NCBI GenBank assembly: GCA_037903475.1
Contig: JBAJFG010000362.1
Span: 1,798,001 to 1,862,000, forward strand
Direction: 5' to 3'
DNA: 64,000 bases
From: Ancylostoma caninum
Lineage: Eukaryota > Nematoda > Chromadorea > Rhabditida > Ancylostomatidae
Part shown: positions 20,656-33,723 of the stretch, in pieces
Position numbering within the stretch: the first letter of the stretch is position 1
Layout: each line of letters begins with the position of its first letter
Program-made: the position numbers and the translations under genes
Notes under the pieces: generated by a model
Told to the model about the DNA's origin: nothing
Databases searched by the model: none
The model's input: the letters and a program-made list of their open reading frames with translations, nothing else

Positions 20656-22050
20656 GATTTCATCCTTTCTTATGTTATTTCCTTGATGAGATAATTCCTC
20701 AAAAAGTATTACCTACTCTGGCGATTCTTTACCAGAGAATTCCGGTCAGATCCTGGTAATTGTCCGCTCAAGTCACTTATTTTTCAAAGCTCCTATGTTT
20801 CCCCTGTGAATTTCGTTCAGAATTAGTGTTTAAAATCCTATTCTTATTCTTATTTGTGGTTTACAAAACTAAATACCTATTTGTGGATCCCGCTCAAATT
20901 GTGATTGAATTCCTGGTTGATTTGTGGTCAATACTGGGTAAGTCGTGTTCATTTTCCTGCCACGCTTCTCACACTTTCTCTTGGAATTTTACTTATAACG
21001 CGAACATCACGTGAACCATGCATTCTTCAAACACTCGATGAACTTCTCTCAAATTTCAGGTGATTTCTTTGGTAAACTCCGCACACTTTCTTGCCACATA
21101 GCCCCAACACTCTCTCGGAATTCATCCGGAAACTCTCGATGCAGAATCACTAAAGTACTGCACTCTCCAGCTATCAACTGCCGAGTTTCGCTATCTTTTG
21201 TTTGCATTTGTGTTGAGCTACCACAAGCCAGGGTGTTCTTCCCCACAAACAAATAGGACTGTCTGCTGGGAGCTTGTGTCTACGTAGCTATTCTGGAATT
21301 ATCCCAGAAATGGCTTTGTGGGAATAATTTGTAGGTATATACTTCCTTGTCAGGGAAAAGCAGTTAATCAATGGATATAGTATAGATTCTTTGAAAGTCC
21401 CTTGCTGATCCATAATTTCCTGGACCCACATGGGCATAACAAGAACATGTAGGATATCCCCCTATGTCCAACGGGTCTCCTCTCCCTCTGTACGACTGCA
21501 TAATCGCTAGTATCACTCCCAGTGGGACTCTTGTATATTGAATGCAACGGGAACTCTCAGCATTTTATTTATTTATCATTTTAAACTTTTTTAAAGAATG
21601 ACGTAAGTGCAAAAGTAGGATGGTCCCAACGATGAAGGGGCCTAAGATCGCTCACATATCATAAGACCGAACCGAAGCCGTTGTCTAGGCGGTGAATTTT
21701 TTGAATTTGGATGCATTTCCATAATTTTAAGATAGATTTTCTTCAACCATTTTATTGTTTTTTAAATTTGTTATTTACTATTTTGAAAATTTGTGTTCTG
21801 GTAGAATCAGTAAAAAAAAGCCCATATTTCTACAAAGTACACATTATAGCCATTCTTTTTAAGCCTACTCCAAGGTGCGTGAGATCGTGTCGGGACAAAC
21901 ATCATCGAAGTACCCTTGACCTGTACAAATATACGAGTCTAAATACGGCCGTAAAAACACTTCGGGTACGCGTGGATGCTCTTTACGTGGATATAATTAG
22001 CACCTATAATATATTAAAGGGGTTAATTACTTATATCCATAATAGGAAAA

Positions 22051-22140
22051 CAATGAAATGGAAAAATCAGATGGTTACATGCTTCTGGACTGGTATTTGT
22101 CCGAATAGTGCCCGATTCTTGCGATAAATTGAACATTATA
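22051..22140. repeat. R5: unique leader of a TTCA array, copy 1
   Basis: The sequence with GGTTACATGCTTC, ACTGGTATTTGTCCGAATA and TGCGATAAAT ends directly at a (TTCA)n array. Its counterpart stands at 36268-36362 in front of another TTCA array. Confidence 0.75.
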
Positions 22141-22232
22141 CATTCATTCATTCATTCATTCATTCATTCATTCATTCATTCATTCATTCATTCATTCATT
22201 CATTCATTCATTCATTCATTCATTCATTCATT
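22141..22232. repeat. (TTCA)n microsatellite
   Basis: A pure run of about 23 units. Confidence 0.97.
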
Positions 22233-22809
22233 ACGCCTGTTTAGAGATTCTCTGGATCGAATCAATTTATTTTATGATTTCACTTTAATATTATGTCTAG
22301 AACTGTGCTACGTAAGGGCCATTGAGTTTCTATTCTATTTTTTTCTTCTTTGAAGTTTTCCTGAAGTTTTCTTTAACTTTTCTGACTTCAACTATGTTTT
22401 TAACTTCAAAATAACTAATCCAATGAAAATAACCAAAAATGGTGGTAATACTGGTCATCTTCACTGGCAAGAGATGCCGTAAACCTAGTCAAGAGTAAGT
22501 CCTTCTCCAATGCTGAAAAATGGGGAGCTTATCCAACAGATTGATGAGAATTTATGATTTGGCTGATAGCCAAGATTTCAAGGATGCGCAATACGTAAAC
22601 AAATCGACAACAATGCGCAAATATTCTGTTCGCTTGCTTTCCACACTACTTTGGAGCAACTTTTCTTAATGGAGCGCGGTTTTGGAGTCTAATAAAATCA
22701 TTTTTTTCTATGGAAATAATGACTATTTTCACGGTTGCAACGTAGCAGCGATGTGTGATGTTGTACGGAATGGCAGGAGGTGATTTGCGACTCGCACACA
22801 TTGTTCTCT

Positions 22810-22840
22810 GCTGGCTGGCCGGCCCCACTGGCCAGCCAGC
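22810..22840. other. Perfect GC-rich hairpin, 11 bp arms
   Basis: GCTGGCTGGCC, loop GGCCCCACT, GGCCAGCCAGC. It lies in a GC-rich island (22750-22965) in otherwise AT-rich DNA, which may be a promoter-type block. Confidence 0.8.
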
Positions 22841-23214
22841 CAGCGCCTGTTCTTCGTCCAGCAACGGCCAACAAATAGCTACGACGCGACGCAGCGCTAC
22901 CTGGTGGCCCCGTGCCCCGTACCCCGCGCCCCGTTGCGTTGCGCACGCTGCCAATGGACCTTAAGTAGTTCATTTAGAGCGTTATGCATGTGCACGAGGT
23001 CATCTTATGTGAGACGCCAGATTACTGCGTGGTAATTTTGCTGTTTGTTGTGGTATCGACTCCACGGTTTTCGTGGATTCTCCTGCTCAAAGAGAAATTT
23101 TTGTTCTTTTCCTGGCTTTATCATGATTTTCTATCCGAGCTTTAGATTTTTCCCTGGAAATTGGTAGGGAAACCCTTAGTAAGACTTCTGTGAACGCTGT
23201 AGGTTTTTATTTTC

Positions 23215-23460
23215 ATGTGAGGACTACTCACGTTCTCAGGAAATTTATGGACTCCCCCCCCCTCGTCCAAAAAGAACGAGTTTCCTCCTTCAATATTCCT
23301 GTAAGTTGCTGGTTTCCCCATCCAGTCTCTTGCTGTGAAGAACTTCTCGGGTGAAATAATTTGCTGATGTGATACAGATTTTTGCTGGAGAAACTCGTCC
23401 ACACATGTGGATGAGAAGTTGAGGAAGGGGTTTCCGCCCTCCTGGGAACGTTGATTTATT
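23215..23460. mobile_element. R2 family palindromic element
   Basis: Contains ACGTTCTCAGGAAATTTATG, a C-tract (23253-23262) and, inverted, GGAGAAACTCGTCCAC and CTCCTGGGAACGTTGAT. It shares arms and the C-tract with 31300-31555. Confidence 0.6.
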
Positions 23461-23469
23461 TGAGAGTTC

Positions 23470-25240
23470 CAAGTATGCAGTCATATTTTCTTATTTGATG
23501 TGTTACAATGAACTTTTAAGGCATTCCAGGCTGTTAAGGAATTTTTGCTCAGTCAACTACCATGCGACTCTCTTCTCCACTGATTTTTCCATAATATTTG
23601 TCATGACCCCTTCCTGACACTTTTCTCCAATAATTTTATTAAATCTATGTTCGTACGAGTTATTAGGATCGTTGTCTTCACTTCCACATTACCGCCGTCT
23701 CCTAAATTTTGTAGCTCTATGTCTTTTATCAAAATCCTTTTCTTCTCTGCGTCTCATGCAATATTTGTATTAGTTTCACTTGCGAATATGTCGTCTCATC
23801 TTTGTCCAGGCTAAGGATTTTGTTACTCTCTGAACAGACAGGTGGCCTCTTTCAGACAGCTGCACTCTCTTTTTTCTGGCCTTTTTACAAAGAACAATTT
23901 GAGAAAATTGCCGCTTAAATGTTTCCTTCGGAGTTTTTCCCGGACTGATGTCCTTGGCGTTACCGCAAAACCAAAGTCTCTGTGGTTGAGCAGTATCGCA
24001 GATTTTCAATGTTCTTTTGAGAACTTATTTCCAGCACTCGAGTATTTTTTTATGGGAACTTCTTTCTCCTCCACCATCATCTTACTATCAAGTTGTGATA
24101 CGTTTCCGTGGCTTTTTGAGCTATTCGATAGGTTTTATTATACTATTGAAGATGATTTCGTACCAAGATGCTTTGAGCAGTTGTATTGAGTAAAATAATA
24201 ATAAAACAAATGAAGTCTTTTGTTTTTCAATCTCATGGAGGCCATGTGTATCCAGGAAAAGAAGGAAATATACATGAGCAAAATTTGGACATAAACATCT
24301 ATTAAAAAAATATTTATTTTTTATGGACATTTGGTAGCGTTGAAAGCATGAATAATGCAATAGAAATGCTTTGCTTATCTCATAGATCACCTGCCAGAAC
24401 ATTACTTCGCCGATGCCGATGTGCTTTGAAAAGCTGTCTCGAAGCCGTCTTAATTTCTCATTATCTTGATGGTTTTGCTAATATAAGCTACATATCAGCG
24501 CTCTTAATCTATTGCTTGGTGGTGGGATTTTCTATATTAGCTATGGTTCCGTCCTGACCATATAATCTAGGAAGAGATTCTGATAATTTTTTGGGATTTC
24601 CGCTTTCTTTTCAAATGAAATCTCATGTGATGTGATCTAGTCCCATTTCCGGAAATTTCCTCCTGGAGATTTCCTCAGTTCCTTTCCACATTCACATTTT
24701 TTCTCAATTCGTTTTCGTCAGCATTTTCTTCAAGTAAAATGACCACCAATATCCACTAGATTTCGGCTGTTTTGCCATTCTAACGTTCATGAATCCGTGG
24801 GTCCTCTCAGCAAATGTCTCATGCCTCTCCTGGGATTCCTTTGTTCTCCACTTTTTTTCTATTTTTTTCGTGGTTCTGTGAATCCATAGCATCCCAGAAT
24901 TTTATTATTTGATCTTCAAAATAGTTGACCTTAAATCGTTCCTTGCGTATTTGTGAAGATGTATTAAAGTCATCCACAACATTGCACGTTTATTTCAGGA
25001 TCAGAGGTGCGGTTTCCCTGCCGATGTGCTGCCATTGTGCTGCTGGCATTTGGCCAGGGACGCTGCTGTACCGGAGCTAACCATGCTCCATTTGGTCATT
25101 GTCTGAAGATAATGTGTAGCTGAAAGCGGTTGTGATGGGAACGTTTGCCGATCGCTGACTCACCTAAGCATTCTCGTGGCCTTCGACACACTGGAAATCG
25201 TTTCCGTATAGTACAATTTGCATTTCTTGAGAATTTTTTT
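23470..25240. other. No confident gene
   Basis: T-rich on +. Open frames to 115 codons (23842-24189) lack splice support. A short TGCTGC repeat piece lies near 25028. Confidence 0.4.
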
Positions 25241-25250
25241 TCATTCTCCT

Positions 25251-25490
25251 CTATTTTTTCTTTGCTTTCTCATTTCCTCCCTGTTCATAGGCTTCTACGA
25301 AACTATTCATTACATCTCTTTTGTGCTCGACTGGTCGTAAAGCTTTTCTAAATGACCGCCAAACTTCTGAACCCAGACCGCCCCTGTGGAACTCCAAACA
25401 AAGGGTCGTTTGCCGGCGAACGAAGAGGTGTGCCAGGTTTTTCGCGTGAGTTCTTCTGCTCAATGGCACATTAGTGCACTTGGCAGCCAT
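25251..25490 (-). CDS. Candidate single-exon small protein, 79 aa
   Basis: Opens at ATG 25490 in a favourable context (AACAGATGGC) and stops at TAG 25251. The peptide starts MAAKCTNVPLSRRTHAKNLA and includes GSEVWRSFRKALRPVEHKRD and a basic tail NEKAKKK. The product is strongly basic with no membrane segment. The composition looks coding, but no family was recognised and neither neighbours nor splice sites support it. A retrocopy or chance frame cannot be excluded. Confidence 0.35.
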   Translation of the reverse strand: MAAKCTNVPLSRRTHAKNLAHLFVRRQTTLCLEFHRGGLGSEVWRSFRKALRPVEHKRDVMNSFVEAYEQGGNEKAKKK

Positions 25491-25499
25491 CTGTTTTGA

Positions 25500-28280
25500 A
25501 CAGTTTGCTGATACGGCGGCACCTGTTCCTAGGGGTAGGAGGCCTGGTGCGCGCTTTCAACTGTCATCCCAGCCTCATACGCTCATAGATCTTAATCCAT
25601 CGTTTGAACTGACGCATATGTTTGTGTCATATCCAAGTTTTTCGCTGTTACACTCGGTGATGATACGTGTAGTTGTGGGGTAAATACATTATTTGTGGCT
25701 TGACTCTATGCTCTTTGCCATGCCGAAGTTGTTGCGTTTGGATTTTTCTAGATCTTTAGACAACTACAATTCTATTCTTGTTGCTCTTTCTCGCTGAAAT
25801 TTTGCGGTTTTTACACGGTTTTTATCCCGGTTTTGTTTCCTTCCAAGAACAAAGGAAATTCAGCCTCAATTCAGAGTAATGAATAACTAAAATGCTAAAA
25901 TTCTTTTTAAAAAAGCGTACTAGTGTTGGTAGAGCCTCATAAGGCGCGATTCTGTATCTTTCATATCAAAGCATTTCTTGCACAAAGTCGTTTTCTCGAC
26001 ATTTAATTGGTTTTCTCCATTAGTCCTGAAATTCTATTCTTACATATTTCTGGTTGATGTTAAGAAGTCATCAGTGCAGTAAGCCATTTTTGAAATGCCT
26101 TAGAATCTGTGATGTTCTTCAACCAGAATATTAAGCTCAGAACTATCGTGTACTGCCCTACTTCTGTGGCGCTCGCCGAGAAGTCTCCACCTAAGATCCA
26201 GGAAAAATTACGTTAAAAATTCAATAGGAAAATGGCATATTCAGAATCCATGCACAAAATTTCGAATTTGCCAGAAGTCTACCTGGAACATGAGACAAAG
26301 CCGCTGGTCGTCTTGAACAAAACGCCATTTACGCTTTTCTCCTGTAAGCCGTGGAATTAATTCAAAACAGCTTAAAGCTAAGGTTCAGGTCGGTCCCGCA
26401 ATGTTTCATTCTGGCTTTGTTCTGTTTTGTTCAGAATTCAAGTCGTTCTTAGTTATGCTGGTTATGTTATGGTACTTTTCTGGCGTTCTATAGGTCCCCA
26501 GTTCTACATCGTTGCACTTCTACTGGGCCGACTATAGGTTTTACTACAGTGTACTAATGGCACACCTTAGTGGTGTATTCAATAAATAAATGAATAAATT
26601 TGCGCCAAATTTAACTGCGATTAACGCGAGAATCGAGTGATTTCTGTGAAAGGCATCACTTGTGTAGGAACACACCGTTATTTACCAGAGGAATCGGCTT
26701 GTAGTACCTTTATTTTGCTTTTTTTTATTGACGGATGCAATGTCTCGCATGAAAAAATTAAATAGTTACTACTGAAAGCTTAGTTTTCAATTGAATTTTT
26801 TGGTGTAATTTTCAAACATCTGATTCCAGTCATTCAAACTTTCGAAAGGAAATCAATACAGCTAGCTTAATTATTGTAATTGCGGATATGCGAGTTGAAA
26901 GGTGATAAGAACTGAGAACCCAGTTATTCTTCCTAGGCTTCCTTTTCCTACTTTCCTCCTTACCCGCCTCCTTTCGCCATTGGTAGTCGCATTCTATGCT
27001 GTCCTGCTTTCTTCAATTTTACTTTTTTTTAAAAAATATTCAGCTCCGTTCCTGCAATTTTATGCCCTTAAAACTGGGATAGCTACGTGAGCGAAGTAGA
27101 GTTCATTCATTGCACTCCACGTTTTGCTGCTCTCATAATTTCTTCGTTCTTAACCCCTTAAATTCACCTAGATCATCAACTTTGTCGGACGAAATCCATA
27201 TATGAATGACGCAATCATCCCTTTCCATACACTAGCAGACACATTCAACAATGAGAAGTGCATGAAAAGTGCTGAACTGCACTTCGTGGTCATTATTCGT
27301 GGGCAAACACCCACGTAGTTATCCATCTCGCTTCCACGTTTTCCTTCTTTTGTTTCATATCATGTCCTAATAGGAATTGTATTAGAAATAAATCCTAGTA
27401 GAAAGCAAGACACACTTTTGGCCACAATTTCAAGGCCCATATTTGGAAATTTTCACGACCTAAAAATGTCCCCATTTATCCCCATCCACGTAACCCCTAT
27501 AAATCCTGAAAGTCCATAGATTGATGTGACACAGATGACGAGTGAAACTCGAACACCAAAGCAAATTTGTTGCCCGTTCATGTCGTTTTTTCCGGGGCAC
27601 AATGGGCTCGGAATGCGTTCAGCCATTGAATAGCGCGCGCACGTTTCGGATGCGGTTCCGGAGATTGATGATTTCGAGGGCGTGGCCTGATGATGTGATG
27701 CTGAAAGCCCAAAAAAAGGGAATAAATATTACCCTGACCTTCATAGCTCAGGGAGCTCATGGTATTCTTGCGCAAGAGCGGGCTTGCGCTGGACAACTTG
27801 ATTATTAACGCGGTCATTATCCAGGTTTATATCTCATGGGCTCATAAAACTGATTAGATTTTGTTTACCACTCTCTCCCATGTGCTATATATTCAATTTT
27901 CATCGTTTGACACTGAACAACTTTGATTTATTTTCTTTTCATCCTTGATTTTCCTTGATTTTCCCCCCATTTTCTTCGCCGAATGAATGAGTAACGTAAT
28001 GTCCCATGCAACGACAGCAATTCTTTTTATTTTGGTTCGGGCGAGATACAATAAATGGCTAGTGATTTTATCGCAACTGCTGATAGTTTCTTTTCCTTGT
28101 GCGTTCCTGGTGTGCACGTATATATCTATCCGTGACATTGCCTAAATTTGATATTGCATACTTGCTTCTTCCTTGATAAACTCCTGAAATTGCACGATTC
28201 ACCCTTTATTTCTCTTGGAGAATCGCCTACGGTATTCAGGACCACGAGTGGCGGGTAGGCCACGCCCCTTCTGCCTACCT
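25500..28280. other. No confident gene
   Basis: AT-rich intergenic sequence with an R3 copy at 26559-26600. Open frames at 26902-27090 and 27542-27808 have no coding support. Confidence 0.4.
26559..26600 (+). repeat. R3 family, copy 4
   Basis: GGCACACCTTAGTGGTGTAT then TCAATAAATAAATGAATAAA. The hairpin and tail closely match the family pattern. Confidence 0.65.
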
Positions 28281-28285
28281 GTGCT

Positions 28286-28503
28286 GGAATTCATGAACGT
28301 TCCCGATGATGTTGCAGCCTTCCCTTTAATTTAGATTGGGCGAGTTTCTGTGGCAAAATATAGTGTATTCTGTTTTTTTTACCATTACCTTCCTTAACCA
28401 TCCGACAAGAATAACTCGGACAAGGTATACTAACTTTTATCAGAACAACACGTCCACTTTGAAACGTTGGGTAGGCTACCTTCCCGGGAACGTTCATAAA
28501 TCC
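28286..28503. mobile_element. R2 family palindromic MITE, 218 bp
   Basis: The ends GGAATTCATGAACGTTCCCG and, inverted, GGATTTATGAACGTTCCCG. The internal sequence ACGTCCACTTTGAAACGTT is the R2 signature. Confidence 0.7.
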
Positions 28504-29303
28504 CGCCACAGGACTTAAGTTATCGGGAAGAATTAAGAAAAAGGCGTCGCTAGATCCTCTGGGAACTTAGCCACACCCCCTGGCACTTTCTCGAGGGTAC
28601 TGTACAATGGGCGTGGCTTGGAACTCACTTTATTGGATTGTTTTTGTCATTATGTTTATAACTTCTGGGCATGGTCGGTCGCGAAGATGTATTGGCAGCA
28701 TATCCCGATGTAACTTTAATTTCTTGGGTTGAGGGTGTATTTTCAGATTTTTTTAAAACTATTTCAAGGGAGCCGATTTAGAAAAAATGGAAGATACCGC
28801 ACATGTTAACATAGTAGCGGGCAAATGAATATTTAAAGTGTAGTAAGGCTAAATAGAATATGTGGGCGAGGAGAAGGTTGCAGCCATGCCACGCCCCTTC
28901 TCTCGATACTCTTGATCCATATTCTCCTTCACATTTGTCGCTTGGGTGCCTTTTTACAGTAATTCCTTTTAGGCGTCGACTAAACAGTGCTTAGTGTGCA
29001 GTCGGTGTATTGCACTGGATTTTACGACAATTTCTCTAAAAAGCTCCACTGGGGCTTGTTGAAGGTGCTAGTCACGGATATGACGTCACTTTCCTTCTAT
29101 AACACCATGCAAAAATAAAAGATGGACAATAAAAATACGCCTACACAAAATGTAATAAAAATATCCATGTAGATGTGGAAAAAATCCAGCTTAAGATCGA
29201 TTATCTGCCAGATTTCGTGGAGATTATGAGGTTATCCCAGCCAATTTGCTAGTATTCCCGATTTCTCCGGAAAATTCCTAGTTTTCCAGTTGTATACTAT
29301 CTA

Positions 29304-30210
29304 CAGGGTGCGTCAGAATTATTGACGCACCTAAAATGAATCTGTAGAAAAGACAATATGCAAAAACATTCCAAATAAGCATATGCAGAATAAAGCCCAT
29401 ATCTTGGCGATCCGAATAAATACACTCTTGTTCACAGCAAGCTCTTTCCTTGCTGAAGCACTCACAGAGACGACGAGGGATCGCACAGCCTCTGCGCCGC
29501 AACTAACTCAGGTCTACTTTGTCCTATATCTTGAATATATAAGCATTTGGGAGATTGATGTTTCTGTGGATGATAGCGCAGCTCTTGCTCTCTAAGACTC
29601 CCATATGGGGTCATCCGTGGACTGGAACTCGGTTCACAAGGAAGCCTATTCTCTACTAAATTGAAGTCCCTCAAGTAAATTTCTGAAACTGGGCCCGTAC
29701 CACTTTTGTCTCTTGCACAGCAGCCAAGCCCTGCCTAAGTACCTATGAATTCTTCTTGTGATGAGAACTAAGATAAGCAAGGAGATGTGCCTTTAGAAGA
29801 TTGCTTGAATGAGAAACAAGGAAAGGAAAAAATTTTCTATAGTAAAATATAGATGCCTTTCTTTGGCGAGAACACGGCTTGCGAACAAGGACTGTCAAGG
29901 ACTGCTTTCATGTGATACTTGGAGAGTAAGACCTGCCCCTTTTCCCATAGGAGTATCGTTTTCCTACAGCTTACCCACTTTATAATATGGAGGAATAATG
30001 GACGAACTTCAGTTGCGGCGCATCGGCGATATTCTCTGCTGCTATCTTCATGGCTGCTTTTACAAGGAGAGAGCGCTCTCCTAACAGGAGTGGATTTTTT
30101 GTGTTCGCCAGGACATGATCCTCATTTTGGATATGCATATATAGTGGTTTTCAGGATGCTGTTCTTTTTACAGCACAACTTCAGTGCGTCAATAATTATG
30201 ACGCACCCTG
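29304..30210. mobile_element. Tc1/mariner-type element with long inverted repeats, 907 bp
   Basis: The ends CAGGGTGCGTCAGAATTATT and, inverted, CAGGGTGCGTCATAATTATT are each flanked by TA (29302-29303, 30211-30212). The arms remain recognisable for about 150 bp inwards, sharing GACGCAC, GCATATGCA-like, TTGGCGA, CACTC and GCTCTnnCCTTG. The interior carries no long coding frame or DDE signature, so it is a non-autonomous element or an internally deleted one. Confidence 0.85.
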
Positions 30211-30211
30211 T

Positions 30212-33200
30212 ATCTATCCCCTCATTGGCCTGTTGTCCAGCAGCAGTCTGATCATCGTTCAACTGCCTTGCCGTACAAATAAGTCACTTCGTTGGCCCAT
30301 CGATCATAAGATGTGGCGGATAGCGGCGCGAGATCGGTGATGCGCGTATTAACTCGTCCACCACATAAACACTGCCCTTACAGCCAGAATGCTGGGGTTA
30401 TTTGGTGGGTTTTCCGGGTAACTTGCGATAATCTTGCTAGTAAGGCAGCATAAGGGTCCCTTGTGAAGGGTTTCCTACCTTTTCTGCCCTTGTACTTGCC
30501 AAAACACCACAAAAATGGCGTTATACTGCAGAACAGATGTCAAATTCACAACAATTTTGTCGAGCTAATGCTGGTTGAATGATTTATTTCTTGAAATTGT
30601 TGACCTAGTCCAAATTTATACCATAGTTTCATAAAAATATAAATATTTAATGGTGTATCTTCTTGAACCTCTGCCAACCCTCGACCCCGGCTATCTACAA
30701 CCCATTCCCCTCTTGCGTGCGTTACATTGCGTGCGTCATACGTATTTTAGAGCGCTATATCGACTTATCTTCGGTCCCTAAGTCTTCTTCCCTGGTTTTA
30801 TTGTTAAACTGTGGGTTTGCAAGTGAAAGTTCTGCAGCAGGTGCCCTTGGGTTACCATAGTGATACGTTCTTAATTCAGTGCTACTTTGTTATGCGGGAA
30901 AAAATCGTGTTTTTACCTAACTTTCTCATTACCTTACCCATGCAATTTGCTAGTATTTTGTTTTTACCTTTGCAAGCACATGCCCTTTTCAAGCTCTGCA
31001 ACCCTGATTGACTCGAAAAAATGCTCGTTTTGATAGATTTCGTGGGGTGTACTGGATAGACATTCTCGTTTTTGTTCCAAATCTCATGCTGTGAAGAAAA
31101 CTGAACTTCTCACTCTAACTTCCAAGAGGGAATGACTAAAAAACTACGGAAATGGGTTCGCTAATTAAGGAAAAAATAATAAATTTTAATATTTAAAACC
31201 CTTTGGAGCGTCAGTTTCAATCAATCACCATTTAGGTAAAGTGCTCAAGTTTTCCATATTTTCCCGTTGCATGCTTCCAAACTTGCAGGAAAATCCACAA
31301 AACAACCTGTGGCGAGATTCCTGAACTCTCTCAGGAAGGTTGCCCCCCCCCCCTGCCCCCCCCCCCCACTCACCAGTCTTTTCAAAATGGACGAATTTTC
31401 CAGTCGAAATTGGATAAATGTTGTGCTACTGCCATATCCCAGTCAATAATGGAAAGATGTCATGCTGGCAATGAAATCTGTTGAATTGTAGCTGAGAAAC
31501 TCGTCCACTTTGAACGGGAACCCCAGAATCTATCCGGGAGCGCTCATGGATCCCAAGACCTGGAAATTGTAGTGACCAGGATCTTATTGGTCCATTTGTG
31601 AAACGTTGAAGCGAGCTATATCATATTCATCCCTTTAGCTGCCATAATCCGAGGAGAAAGGTTATTCTGTAGAATTTTTTGGAATTATTGGAAGGTTAAC
31701 AAGCAAATCTTGTAGTGATGGGGCGTGGTTTTGCTGCAATTCCCTTCTAAGGCATCCAATGATGTTGTATCAACGTTTGAGCATTCCATTGCTGCTTAGA
31801 AAACTTGTTATTCTTCAATGATCGTTTCAAGAAATGGCCAGGATATCCCGTTGTTTTAGCCCAAGGCTAAGAACTCTGACTTCAGTACAGAGACATAGCG
31901 CTGTAGCTGTTGTCCAGAGTGATATCTGTTGAAGCAAGTCTTTTCTATTCATTTTCTTTCCATAATAGCTTCCTCCTTTTCCTCTCTCTATTTTCGATCC
32001 CAACTATGGAAATGGAACCCATACGGGCTAGTATCGCTTAGCTACTCCGGAAATCCTCGTAGGAGTGCGCATTCATCGAAAGTGTTAACTATCGGAAGTA
32101 ATTAGACAATGTCCAACACCTTGGTAAAAGCGAGGGTATTGACCAGTGGTCCTTCTAGGAAAAGCTCTTATTGCTTGAGCCGCGAAAAATTCATTTTAGA
32201 ACTGGTTGCATCACTTTTTCAACGATTTTACTCGAGTTTCCTGCAAATTCTGGAACTTTTCCAAGTTTTTTGAGGTAGCAGTGAATATGTAGAGCAAATT
32301 TTTATCTGGAGTGATTTCCCAATGTGTCCACATTTCAGAAATCCTTGTAGTTCTGGATTTTACCCCGGTTAACCAAAAACTGGTCCAGCGTCTTGCAGCC
32401 CTATTATTTCCTCCCTTTACCCATCTTTTCCTTCCTTTTCTTAGGGATTTCCTTCGAACACGTGCCATTTCCACATTCATTCACAATGCACCCGTGGAGC
32501 GGAATAATTTCAGCATGTTTTGTGAGGGCTGCCAGCTGTGAATGCTTTTTCACATAATTGCTATTCATATATTATTGATTGATTGCTACGAATGTTCTTA
32601 TGCCATGCAAAGTAAGTGTGAATAGCATTCTCAATGTATCAGTGAACATATCCACAGCGAAAATCGTACCAGCCGTCTCTATTAGCCCTGGATCCACTCG
32701 TCTTTTCCTGGAATTTATTCCTGAAAGCCGGGGCTAGGGATTGGGCCCTGAACCTAGAGGGTTACGGTGCATGGAGGGAGCGGATTTTATCTTTCGGGCA
32801 CATTAGTCTCATGTCCTGTTTTTTTTTAAATCTCGTAACCTTGCTTTGGCTGGAAGTGACGCGAATTGATGGACAAAAAAATCGATTGGTCCAAAATTTT
32901 GCCTTGGGGCGCATTTTCAGCCTGATGGAAAATTTGGTTTTCTCTGCCTCCAATGTAATTTTTCTTTGGGTCAGAATTTAGCCCTATATCGAGTTATCAT
33001 CCACCCAGAAATCCGATGTTTCCCTCTAAGTGCCTCCAAGCAGTCTCCCACTCTACAAAGCGTCCTTCTGGCTGAAGTGCATTAAGCACTAGCGTTGCGT
33101 GGTGCGTTCACCATTAAACATTCACGCTTTCGTGAGTGTAGCTGCGCATGGATTCGCCCTTAGGCAGCCATCCTTGCAGCTAATAAGCTTTTGAGAATCG

Positions 33201-33650
33201 CTCTTCTAATTGGTTAATGTTGTGTTATTAGTAAATCTGCTATGAAACGCATTTTTGAAGTCGACTATAAACAGATGGACAAGTATTTTTGGCCTTGCTT
33301 TAATTTTCTCTGCGACTTTTTACCTAATTTTTTTGACAGTTCTCTATATTCAATGGTTTTTTTTCATGTACTTATGAAGACACCTCCTAAGCAATTTCGC
33401 AGTTTTACCCAAATTCAATCCCATTTTACGCCAGAAACTTCAAAAATTCATGGTTCTTGGGCGAAAAACACATTTTCTAGCCCAATTCTTTATTTTGCAA
33501 CGTTTGATCCACGAGAATTTCTCATATTTTCCTTCCCTGCTCTTGTCTGGATAATTTCTTGAACTTCTTATCTTCTATTATCACTGTGTGATCAAGCATT
33601 AGTTGTTTGCAGCCACTGTTCGTATAGCACTCCACGGACTGCTGCGAATG
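30212..33650. other. No confident gene
   Basis: Contains the R2 element at 31300-31555 with its C-tracts and a long A/G-rich minus frame at 32480-32211 judged non-coding. Otherwise AT-rich. Confidence 0.4.
31300..31555. mobile_element. R2 family palindromic element with C-tracts
   Basis: Has TGGACGAATTTTCCAG (31389) and, inverted, GAGAAACTCGTCCACTTTGA (31495), with interrupted C-runs at 31340-31368. The outer ends contain CCTGAACTCTCTCAGGAAGG and CCGGGAGCGCTCATGGATCC. Confidence 0.55.
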
Positions 33651-33651
33651 C

Positions 33652-33723
33652 GGGGGTATAGCTCAGGGGTAGAGCGCTCGCTTCGCATGCGAGAAGTCTG
33701 GGGTTCAATTCCCCATACCTCCA
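33652..33723 (+). tRNA. tRNA-Ala (anticodon CGC)
   Basis: A full 72-base cloverleaf: acceptor GGGGGTA pairs with TACCTCC (one G-T), D stem GCTC/GAGC with loop AGGGGTA, anticodon stem CTCGC/GCGAG with loop TTCGCAT, variable AAGTC, and T stem TGGGG/CCCCA with loop TTCAATT. The loop places CGC at positions 34-36, reading GCG (Ala). No intron. The T-stem/loop forms the internal B box (GGTTCAATTCC), and TTTT-like terminator runs follow at about 33728. No other tRNA was seen. Confidence 0.95.

Noticed and set aside
21711..22127. 138-codon + frame upstream of a TTCA array
   Set aside because: Its end runs through the R5 repeat leader, and the peptide has no domain character; the start is in AT-rich DNA.
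32211..32480. 89-codon Lys/Arg-rich minus frame
   Set aside because: It reflects a purine-rich strand; no splice sites, motif or conserved start context.
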